The notes under the pieces: generated by a model
Seen by the model: only the letters and a program-made list of their open reading frames with translations
Told to the model about the DNA's origin: nothing
Databases searched by the model: none
Made by a program: the position numbers and the translations under genes
In this document: piece by piece, positions 54,925-64,000 of the stretch
Numbering within the stretch: the first letter of the stretch is position 1
Layout: every line of letters starts with the position of its first letter
Assembly (NCBI RefSeq): GCF_002026305.1
Contig: NZ_MVAB01000001.1
Location: 2,246,001-2,310,000, forward strand
Source of the DNA: Vagococcus martis
GTDB taxonomy: Bacteria; Bacillota; Bacilli; Lactobacillales; Vagococcaceae
DNA length: 64,000 bases
Direction of reading: 5' to 3'

Positions 54925-57168
54925 ATGACGCAAAAACATAATTTATTGGCAGGTCTAAATGACAAACAACAAGCTGCCGTTCAAACGACACAGGGCCCGT
55001 TATTAATCATGGCTGGTGCAGGTAGTGGGAAAACAAGAGTACTAACACATCGTGTGGCTTATTTAATAGATGAAAAAGGGGTTAATCCTTGGAATATTTT
55101 AGCTATCACTTTTACAAATAAAGCGGCGAAAGAGATGAAGGAACGTGTGGTTTCGATTCTTGGTTCGGTCGGTGAAGATGTGTGGGTATCAACGTTTCAC
55201 TCAATGTGCGTCAGAATGTTACGACGTGATGCCGATTTGATTGGTTACAATCATCAATTTACGATACTTGATGCCAGTGACCAACAGACATTGATTAAAC
55301 GGATTTTAAAAGAAGAAAATATTGATCCAAAAAAACATGATCCGCGCAGTATTTTATCGCAAATCAGTCAGGCAAAAAATGAGTTATTAACGCCTGAATT
55401 ATATGAAGAACGCTACACAGGTTATTTTGAACAGATTGTGGCAACATGCTATAAGCGGTACCAAAAAGAACTTCGCAATAATCAATCAATGGATTTTGAT
55501 GATTTGATTATGTTAACGATTCGTTTGTTTAAGGAAAGTCCTGAAACGTTGTCTTATTATCAAAATAAATTCCAATACATTCACGTTGATGAGTATCAAG
55601 ATACAAACCATGCTCAATATACGTTGGTTAATTTACTGGCGAAACGTTTTAATAATTTATGTGTTGTGGGGGATGCTGACCAAAGTATTTATGGTTGGCG
55701 TGGAGCTGATATGCAAAATATTTTAGATTTTGAATCAGATTATCCTGATGCTAAAACAATTTTACTAGAACAAAATTATCGTTCAACTAAACATATTTTA
55801 CAAGCGGCAAATAGTGTGATTAACCACAACCAAAACCGTAAGAAAAAAGAATTATGGACAGATAATCAATCAGGCGAAAAAATTGTGTATTATCGTGCTA
55901 ATTCTGAACGAGAAGAAGTTCAATACATTGTGACCACCATTCAACAATTGAAACAACAAGAACAACGCTCATATGGCGATTTTTGTGTGTTATACCGGAC
56001 GAATGCGATGTCCCGTGTGATTGAGGATACGTTCTTAAAAGCAAATATCCCTTATAAAATGGTGGGTGGACATAAGTTCTACGACCGTAAAGAAATCAAA
56101 GACATTTTAGGTTACTTAAAAGTGATTTCAAATGAAATGGATTCATTGAGTTTTGAGCGTGTGGTTAATAGTCCAAAACGAGGTATTGGTCCTGGAACCA
56201 TTGAAAAAATTAGAGAGTTTGCTGATATGCATGGTTGGTCGTTACTTCAAGCAACAGTTGACATTGATTTGACACCAATTACAGGAAAAGCTAAAAAAGA
56301 GCTTGGTAATTTCGGGCAAATGATTATGCAATTAAGAAAGATGATTCCATTTTTAACGATTACGGAATTAGTCGAACAAGTGTTAGATAAAAGTGGTTAC
56401 CAGGAAGATTTGGTGAAACAAAACTCGCTTGAATCTCATTCACGTTTAGAAAACTTGGAAGAGTTTTTAACTGTAACCAAAGAATTTGACAAGCGTTATG
56501 AAGCGGGAGATTATGAAGACGAAAGTGAAAATGATGAGGACAAACTCGCGTTATTCCTAAATGATTTGGCACTTGTTTCTGATATTGATTCATTAGAAGA
56601 CGACCAAGGACAAGTCACTTTTATGACACTTCATGCGGCTAAAGGGCTTGAGTTTCCATATGTCTTTTTAGTTGGAATGGAAGAAAGTATTTTCCCACTA
56701 TCTCGTGCTGCTTTAGAAAGCGATGAACTAGAAGAAGAACGTCGTTTGGCTTATGTGGGAATTACCCGAGCTGAAAAGCAATTATTCTTAACGAACGCAT
56801 CAAGTCGTATGTTGTATGGACGCACACAATACAACCGTCCATCACGCTTTTTAGAAGAAATTGACGATGACGTGTTAGAAAAAGTTGGGGCAGTCCATAA
56901 AGTGTCTAGTCAAAAACCGATTGGTGAAAAATACCGTCGTGCAACGTATCAACAACCAACGACAACAGCTGTTACGGCGAAAAAACAAACAGGTGGCGAA
57001 AAAGCACCATGGCAACCAGGTGATAAAGTTGAACACAAAGCGTGGGGCGTTGGAACGGTTGTTAAAGTGAGTGGGGACGCCAAAGATATGGAGTTAGACG
57101 TGGCATTTCCTTCTCAAGGAATTAAACGTTTATTGGCCGCTTTTGCACCAATTACAAAAGTAGATTAA
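54925..57168 (+). CDS. pcrA: ATP-dependent DNA helicase PcrA
   Basis: A 747-residue superfamily 1A helicase of the UvrD/PcrA group, active in repair and in clearing RecA and RNA polymerase from DNA. Motif I GAGSGKTRVLTHR, motif II HVDEYQDTN, motif III VVGDADQSIYGWRGAD, motif V MTLHAAKGLEFP and motif VI YVGITRAEKQL are all present. The C-terminal Tudor-like domain follows (WQPGDKVEHKAWGVGTVVKV). First gene of the pcrA-ligA-gatCAB-dagK-rlmD run. Confidence 0.95.
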   Translation: MTQKHNLLAGLNDKQQAAVQTTQGPLLIMAGAGSGKTRVLTHRVAYLIDEKGVNPWNILAITFTNKAAKEMKERVVSILGSVGEDVWVSTFHSMCVRMLRRDADLIGYNHQFTILDASDQQTLIKRILKEENIDPKKHDPRSILSQISQAKNELLTPELYEERYTGYFEQIVATCYKRYQKELRNNQSMDFDDLIMLTIRLFKESPETLSYYQNKFQYIHVDEYQDTNHAQYTLVNLLAKRFNNLCVVGDADQSIYGWRGADMQNILDFESDYPDAKTILLEQNYRSTKHILQAANSVINHNQNRKKKELWTDNQSGEKIVYYRANSEREEVQYIVTTIQQLKQQEQRSYGDFCVLYRTNAMSRVIEDTFLKANIPYKMVGGHKFYDRKEIKDILGYLKVISNEMDSLSFERVVNSPKRGIGPGTIEKIREFADMHGWSLLQATVDIDLTPITGKAKKELGNFGQMIMQLRKMIPFLTITELVEQVLDKSGYQEDLVKQNSLESHSRLENLEEFLTVTKEFDKRYEAGDYEDESENDEDKLALFLNDLALVSDIDSLEDDQGQVTFMTLHAAKGLEFPYVFLVGMEESIFPLSRAALESDELEEERRLAYVGITRAEKQLFLTNASSRMLYGRTQYNRPSRFLEEIDDDVLEKVGAVHKVSSQKPIGEKYRRATYQQPTTTAVTAKKQTGGEKAPWQPGDKVEHKAWGVGTVVKVSGDAKDMELDVAFPSQGIKRLLAAFAPITKVD

Positions 57169-59205
<2,037 letters not shown>

Positions 59206-59218
59206 AAGGAGAATTTTG

Positions 59219-59524
59219 ATGGCAATTTCAAAAGAAGAAGTACTACACGTAGCAAAATTATCGAAATTACGTTTTTCAGATAGTGAATTAGATGAGATGA
59301 CAAAACATTTAGGGAAAGTTACTGACATGATGGCAAATTTAAGCCAAGTCGACACAACAGATGTGCCATTTACTTCAAGTGTGACAGAAGAAACAAATGT
59401 CTTTAGAGAAGACATCGCCATTAAAGGTGAAAGCCGTGACGAATTATTTAGCAATGTTCCTGAAACACAAGATGGTTACATTAAAGTGCCAGCAATCATG
59501 GATAACGGGGAGGCAGGAGCATAA
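59219..59524 (+). CDS. gatC: Asp-tRNA(Asn)/Glu-tRNA(Gln) amidotransferase subunit C
   Basis: A 101-residue GatC that wraps around GatA and GatB and stabilises the complex. [20 protein letters not shown] and the C-terminal [12 protein letters not shown] are typical. The ATG 59219 has AAAAGGAGA upstream. Its stop overlaps the gatA start by one base, so translation is coupled. Confidence 0.94.
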   Translation: MAISKEEVLHVAKLSKLRFSDSELDEMTKHLGKVTDMMANLSQVDTTDVPFTSSVTEETNVFREDIAIKGESRDELFSNVPETQDGYIKVPAIMDNGEAGA

Positions 59525-60993
59525 TGACTGAGTTACAACAATTAACAGTAAAACAACTAAGTGATGCATTAAATAAAAAAGAATTAAGCTCACAAGAGAT
59601 TGTAAAAAGTGGGTTTGATTACATCAAAGAAACAGAGCCAACGATTGATGCGTTTATCACATTAAGTGAAGAAAAAGCATTAGCAGAAGCGAAAAAAATT
59701 GATGACTCACCACGTAGTGAATTAACACCTTTAGCTGGTATTCCAATTGGGATTAAAGATAATATCGTGACAAAAGACGTGTTAACAACCGCAGCAAGTA
59801 AAATGTTGTACAATTTTAACCCAATTTATTCTGCGACGGCAGTAGAAAAATTAGAATCAGCTGGACTTGTGTCTATGGGTAAATTAAACATGGATGAGTT
59901 TGCGATGGGGTCTTCAACTGAAACTTCTTACTTCAAGAAAACAAAAAATGCATGGGACCAAACAAAAGTACCTGGTGGCTCTTCAGGAGGGTCTGCTGCG
60001 AGTGTGGCAGCTGGACAAGTTCCTGCATCATTAGGGAGTGACACAGGTGGAAGTATCCGCCAACCAGCGTCATTTAACGGTATCGTGGGGATGAAACCAA
60101 CTTATGGACGCGTTTCTCGTTATGGGTTAATTGCCTTTTCATCAAGTTTAGACCAAATTGGGCCAATGACTCGTACGGTGGAAGACAACGCCATGATTTT
60201 AAATGCCATTTCTGGACATGATGCAAAAGACAGCACAAGTTCTCGTCGTGACACACCAGATTTTACAAACTTAATTGGTCAAGACATCAAGGACATGAAA
60301 ATTGGGGTACCAAAAGAATTCATGGGTGAAGGGGTTCATCCTGATATTCGTCATGCAGTAAAAGAAGCGGTGAAAACATTTGAAGCGCTTGGTGCAACAG
60401 TGGACGAAGTTAGTTTACCAAATGCGGTTTATGGCGTGGAAGTTTACTATATTATTGCTTCATCAGAAGCGTCATCAAACTTACAACGTTTTGATGGTAT
60501 TCGCTATGGTTACCGTTCAGAAAATATTTCAAACTTAGAAGACGTATATGTTAACTCACGTTCTGAAGGATTTGGTTCCGAAGTGAAACGTCGTATTATG
60601 CTTGGAACATTCTCTCTAAGTGCTGGATTTTATGATGCATACTTTAGAAAAGCTGGACAAGTTCGTACCTTGATTGTCAATGACTTTAAAAAAGTCTTTG
60701 AAAACTACGACTTGATTTTAGGACCAGTATCACCAACTGTGGCATTTGAATTTGGTGCTGCTCAAGATGATCCAATCACAGCTTACATGCGTGATATTTT
60801 GACAATTCCAGTTAACTTAGCTGGCCTACCAGGGATGAGTGTTCCTGGCGGATTTTCTGAAGGATTACCAATTGGGATTCAATTAATCGGAAATCATTTT
60901 GATGAAGAAAAAATGTATCAAGCAGCTTATGCGTTTGAACAAGCAACTGATTTCCATAAAAAACAACCTGTTATTTTAGGAGGTAAAGCATAG
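59524..60993 (+). CDS. gatA: Asp-tRNA(Asn)/Glu-tRNA(Gln) amidotransferase subunit A
   Basis: A 489-residue amidase-signature enzyme that releases ammonia from glutamine. The catalytic Lys-Ser-Ser set is in IPIGIKDNI (Lys), [15 protein letters not shown] and [10 protein letters not shown]. Its presence with gatB means Gln-tRNA is made by transamidation. One-base overlaps with gatC and gatB. Confidence 0.95.
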   Translation: MTELQQLTVKQLSDALNKKELSSQEIVKSGFDYIKETEPTIDAFITLSEEKALAEAKKIDDSPRSELTPLAGIPIGIKDNIVTKDVLTTAASKMLYNFNPIYSATAVEKLESAGLVSMGKLNMDEFAMGSSTETSYFKKTKNAWDQTKVPGGSSGGSAASVAAGQVPASLGSDTGGSIRQPASFNGIVGMKPTYGRVSRYGLIAFSSSLDQIGPMTRTVEDNAMILNAISGHDAKDSTSSRRDTPDFTNLIGQDIKDMKIGVPKEFMGEGVHPDIRHAVKEAVKTFEALGATVDEVSLPNAVYGVEVYYIIASSEASSNLQRFDGIRYGYRSENISNLEDVYVNSRSEGFGSEVKRRIMLGTFSLSAGFYDAYFRKAGQVRTLIVNDFKKVFENYDLILGPVSPTVAFEFGAAQDDPITAYMRDILTIPVNLAGLPGMSVPGGFSEGLPIGIQLIGNHFDEEKMYQAAYAFEQATDFHKKQPVILGGKA

Positions 60994-62423
60994 TGAATTT
61001 TGAAACAGTCATTGGGTTAGAAGTCCATGTGGAATTAAAAACCGAATCAAAAATCTTTTCAACGTCTGCCGCTCACTTTGGTGCAGATCCAAATACTAAT
61101 ACAAACGTGATTGATTTTTCAATGCCAGGTGTTTTACCTGTTTTAAATAGAGGCGCACTTGAATATGGTATGAAAGCAGCATTAGCACTTAACTGTAAAA
61201 TCAACCATCACACAAATTTTGATAGAAAAAACTATTTCTATCCTGATAATCCAAAAGCTTACCAAATTTCTCAAGATGACAAACCAATCGGCTATGATGG
61301 TTGGGTTGAAATAGAAGTAGAAGGTAAAAAGAAAAAAATCCGTATTGAACGTGTGCATTTAGAAGAAGATGCGGGTAAAAATATTCATGGTACTGATGGT
61401 TATTCATATGTTGATTTAAACCGTCAAGGCACACCACTTATTGAGATTGTCTCTGAAGCAGATATGCGTTCACCTGAAGAAGCCTATGCTTATTTAGAAG
61501 CCATTCGCTCAATTATCCAGTTTACTGGTGTTAGTGATGTGAAAATGGAAGAAGGGTCAATGCGTTGTGATGCCAATATTTCTCTAAGACCTTATGGACA
61601 AGAAAAATTTGGAACAAAAGCAGAACTTAAAAACTTGAACTCACTTAACTACGTGAAACAAGGACTTGCTTTTGAAGAACAACGTCAAGCAAAAGTGTTA
61701 ATGTCAGGTGGCATTATCCAACAAGAAACACGTCGTTATGATGAATCAACTAAATCAACTATCTTGATGCGTGTTAAAGAAGGAGCAAGTGATTACCGTT
61801 ACTTCCCAGAACCAGATATTCCATCAATTGATATTAGTGAAGAATGGGTGGAAGAAATCAGAGCATCATTACCAGAGATGCCAGCAGCCAGACGTATTCG
61901 TTATGTGAGTGAACTCGGTTTACCTGAATACGATGCAATGGTATTGACTCTATCTAGTGATATGTCAGACTTCTTTGATGCAACAGTGAATAACGGAGCA
62001 GATGCTAAACAGGCCTCTAACTGGTTAATGGGTGAAGTGTCAGCTTACTTAAATAGCGAGCACTTAGAGTTACTTGAAACAAAACTAACACCAGAAAATC
62101 TTGCTGGTATGATTAACTTAATCGCTGATGGAACAATTAGTTCTAAAATTGCGAAAAAAGTCTTTAAAGAATTAATCGAAAACGGTGGCGACGCTAAAGA
62201 AGTCGTTGAAGCAAAAGGATTAGTCCAATTATCTGATCCAGCGCAATTATTACCAATGATTAATGACGTCTTGGACAAAAATGAACAGTCAATCGAAGAC
62301 TTTAAAAATGGAAAAGATCGTGCCGTTGGGTTCTTAGTTGGTCAAATTATGAAAGCAACAAAAGGAAAAGCAAATCCAGGAGTCGTGAACAAATTACTAA
62401 AAGAGGAATTATTGAAACGTTAA
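60993..62423 (+). CDS. gatB: Asp-tRNA(Asn)/Glu-tRNA(Gln) amidotransferase subunit B
   Basis: A 476-residue GatB. The N-terminal kinase-like cradle has [20 protein letters not shown] and MPGVLPVLN; the C-terminal YqeY-like tRNA-binding tail ends [19 protein letters not shown]. It binds the mischarged tRNA and activates the Glu or Asp side chain. GTG start at 60993, sharing a base with the gatA stop, with TAGGAGGT upstream. Confidence 0.95.
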   Translation: MNFETVIGLEVHVELKTESKIFSTSAAHFGADPNTNTNVIDFSMPGVLPVLNRGALEYGMKAALALNCKINHHTNFDRKNYFYPDNPKAYQISQDDKPIGYDGWVEIEVEGKKKKIRIERVHLEEDAGKNIHGTDGYSYVDLNRQGTPLIEIVSEADMRSPEEAYAYLEAIRSIIQFTGVSDVKMEEGSMRCDANISLRPYGQEKFGTKAELKNLNSLNYVKQGLAFEEQRQAKVLMSGGIIQQETRRYDESTKSTILMRVKEGASDYRYFPEPDIPSIDISEEWVEEIRASLPEMPAARRIRYVSELGLPEYDAMVLTLSSDMSDFFDATVNNGADAKQASNWLMGEVSAYLNSEHLELLETKLTPENLAGMINLIADGTISSKIAKKVFKELIENGGDAKEVVEAKGLVQLSDPAQLLPMINDVLDKNEQSIEDFKNGKDRAVGFLVGQIMKATKGKANPGVVNKLLKEELLKR

Positions 62424-62456
62424 ATTGATAACGTTCGATATGAAGGAGCAAGTTAA

Positions 62457-63482
62457 ATGAGAGCAAGATTAATTTATAATCCAACATCTGGAAAAGAGTT
62501 GTTAAAACGAAATTTAGCAGATATTTTAATGGTGATTGAAAAAGCTGGATATGAAGCTAGTGCCTTTGCGACGACACCGGAGCCTTTTTCTGCCAAAAAA
62601 GAAGCAGCAAGAGCCGCGAATGCTGGTTTTGATTTGATTATCGCAGCAGGAGGTGATGGCACGATTAATGAAGTGATTAATGGTATTGCCCCACTAGAAA
62701 AGCGTCCTAAATTAGCGATTATTCCTGGTGGAACAACCAATGATTTTGCTCGTGCGTTGCAAATCCCGCGTGATAATGTGGTGAAAGCTGCAGAGGTGAT
62801 TTTAAAAAATCAAACCATTAAATCAGATATTGGAAAAGCTGGAAACACATATTTCATGAATATCGCAGCAGGTGGTTACTTAACTGAATTGACCTATGAA
62901 GTACCATCTCATCTGAAAAGTGTTTTTGGCTATCTTGCCTATTTAGCAAAAGGAGCAGAGATGTTGCCACGAGTGAAACCAATCAAAATGCGTCTGAAAT
63001 ATGATGATGGTGAATTTGATGGAAAAGCATCGATGTTTTTCTTAGGGCTAACCAATTCAGTTGGTGGCTTTGAACAAATTGTTCCCGACGCTCAATTAGA
63101 TGATGGAAAATTTTCACTGATAATCGTGAAAACAGCCAATGTGTTAGAAATTATGCATTTAGTTGCTTTGATGTTAAACGGTGGAAAACACATTGACGAC
63201 CCTAGGATTGAATACATTAAAACGTCAAGATTACATGCTGAAGCCTTTGATGATGATTATCGTATGATGATTAATTTAGATGGGGAATATGGTGGAGATG
63301 CACCAATGGAATTTATAAATTACAAACAACACATAGAAATTTATGCTAATCTGGATGCAATACCTGAATCGGCTATTTCAATTGATGAAGAAGAAGCGTC
63401 TGATCGATTTATTGAAGAAGTCGAACAACTCACTCAAGAAGATATTAATGAAGATGGTACTATTTTTGGCAATAAAGAGTAG
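62457..63482 (+). CDS. dagK: Diacylglycerol kinase (DagK/YegS family lipid kinase)
   Basis: A 341-residue soluble lipid kinase. It has RLIYNPTSGKE, the nucleotide-binding GGDGTINEVING, PGGTTNDFARAL and the C-terminal lipid-binding domain, as in Bacillus and Staphylococcus DgkB. It recycles diacylglycerol released by lipoteichoic acid synthesis to phosphatidic acid. An acidic tail of about 30 residues extends beyond the usual domain. Position after gatB and before rlmD is common in this group. Confidence 0.9.
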   Translation: MRARLIYNPTSGKELLKRNLADILMVIEKAGYEASAFATTPEPFSAKKEAARAANAGFDLIIAAGGDGTINEVINGIAPLEKRPKLAIIPGGTTNDFARALQIPRDNVVKAAEVILKNQTIKSDIGKAGNTYFMNIAAGGYLTELTYEVPSHLKSVFGYLAYLAKGAEMLPRVKPIKMRLKYDDGEFDGKASMFFLGLTNSVGGFEQIVPDAQLDDGKFSLIIVKTANVLEIMHLVALMLNGGKHIDDPRIEYIKTSRLHAEAFDDDYRMMINLDGEYGGDAPMEFINYKQHIEIYANLDAIPESAISIDEEEASDRFIEEVEQLTQEDINEDGTIFGNKE

Positions 63483-63515
63483 TACGTGCACTGTTTAAAA
63501 GAGAAAGAGGATTTT

Positions 63516-64000
63516 ATGAAAAAACAAAAAATAGAAGCACCAGTGAAAAAAAATGAGCGTTTAGTTGTTGATATCGTCGATATGACCTATGACGGACGTG
63601 GAGTAGCAAAAGTGGATGGTTTTCCCATTTTTGTTGAAGAAGGGATTACAGGCGAGCGAGTAAAAATTCATGTGATGAAAGTCATGAAAAAATTTGCCTT
63701 CGCAAAAATTATGACATGGGAAACAACAAGTGAAAATCGTGTGGAATCAGTCGAAAAAGATTTAATTCGTACAGGGATTGCCCCACTACATCATATGAGC
63801 TATGACGCTCAACTTGATTTCAAGAAAAATCAAGTGACTCAAGCGATGAAACGTATCGGTGGCTTTGACGAATTAAACGTTTCGGACGTTTTAGGAATGG
63901 AACACCCATTTGCTTATCGTAATAAAGCCCAAATTCCAGTACGTATGATTGGTGCTGACATTGAACTTGGTTTCTTTAGAAAAAATAGTCATGACTTAAT
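63516..64000 (+). CDS. rlmD: 23S rRNA (uracil-C5) methyltransferase, RlmD/RumA family, 5' part
   Basis: An open frame from ATG 63516 (GAAAGAGG upstream) runs off the right edge, giving 161 residues. An N-terminal TRAM domain (about 15-70, VDIVDMTYDGRGVAKVDG, FVEEGITGERVKIHV) is followed by the start of the methyltransferase region (PLHHMSYDAQLDFKKNQV, HPFAYRNKAQIPVR). The iron-sulfur Cys cluster of E. coli RlmD is not evident, as in many Firmicute YefA/RlmCD-type enzymes. The catalytic part lies outside the window. Confidence 0.85.
   Translation, partial: MKKQKIEAPVKKNERLVVDIVDMTYDGRGVAKVDGFPIFVEEGITGERVKIHVMKVMKKFAFAKIMTWETTSENRVESVEKDLIRTGIAPLHHMSYDAQLDFKKNQVTQAMKRIGGFDELNVSDVLGMEHPFAYRNKAQIPVRMIGADIELGFFRKNSHDL

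Overview
The window is AT-rich, tightly packed Gram-positive (Firmicutes) chromosome. The gene order rnhB-dprA-topA-trmFO-xerC-hslV-hslU-codY, the ptb-buk-bkdDABC cluster, WxL/DUF916 surface genes and the pcrA-ligA-gatCAB-dagK-rlmD block together point to Enterococcaceae. Vagococcus or a close relative is my best guess; this is inferred from gene content, not from a database match.

Layout. 0-8 kb is accessory carbohydrate and transport DNA: the tail of a MetE-like gene, a cyclase-family hydrolase, a GntR/UTRA regulator broken by a one-base frameshift, a beta-glucoside PTS permease plus 6-phospho-beta-glucosidase, a SemiSWEET, a TRIC-type channel and an ABC-F ATPase. 8-18 kb is a branched-chain 2-keto-acid module: ptb, buk and the four subunits of the keto-acid dehydrogenase, then an orphan EIIC-like permease, a LysR regulator and a ketopantoate-reductase-like, probably NAD-dependent 2-hydroxyacid dehydrogenase. 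18-26 kb carries surface functions: a GH85 endo-beta-N-acetylglucosaminidase lipoprotein, an acetyltransferase, a WxL protein with an unusual amidotransferase-like N-terminal domain, its DUF916 partner, and a small pyrimidine-dimer-glycosylase-family protein. 26-48 kb is mostly core genome: rodA, trxB, ccpA, hlyIII, degV, a GDSL lipase-ypmS-yozE-ctpA group, lepB-rbgA-rnhB-dprA, topA, trmFO, xerC-hslVU-codY, an aldose epimerase, ppsR, zur, rpsU and yqeY. 48-54.8 kb holds sstT, ftsK, an IS1182-family insertion sequence and a small pyrophosphatase-like gene. The last 9 kb is the pcrA-ligA-gatCAB-dagK operon and the start of rlmD.

How the parts may work together. Two global regulators of carbon and branched-chain amino acid metabolism (CcpA and CodY) are encoded here. 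CcpA (cre) sites can be read upstream of the keto-acid operon and, less perfectly, upstream of the hydroxyacid dehydrogenase and the GH85 gene. Branched-chain keto acids could therefore be either oxidised for ATP (bkd-ptb-buk) or reduced to hydroxy acids, depending on carbon and redox state. The beta-glucoside operon has a perfect 18-bp palindrome inside its promoter spacer, the likely operator of the adjacent broken GntR regulator.

Main points for a second look: two genes (the GntR regulator and ctpA) each need a -1 shift at an A7 tract; a pair of ~130-bp MITE-like elements has ends resembling the IS1182-type element; a triple TTTACA response-regulator-type box precedes the WxL locus; the dprA ribosome binding site lies inside a terminator-like hairpin; and the permease-LysR-dehydrogenase island beside bkd. 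I saw no rRNA, tRNA, CRISPR array or prophage in the window.
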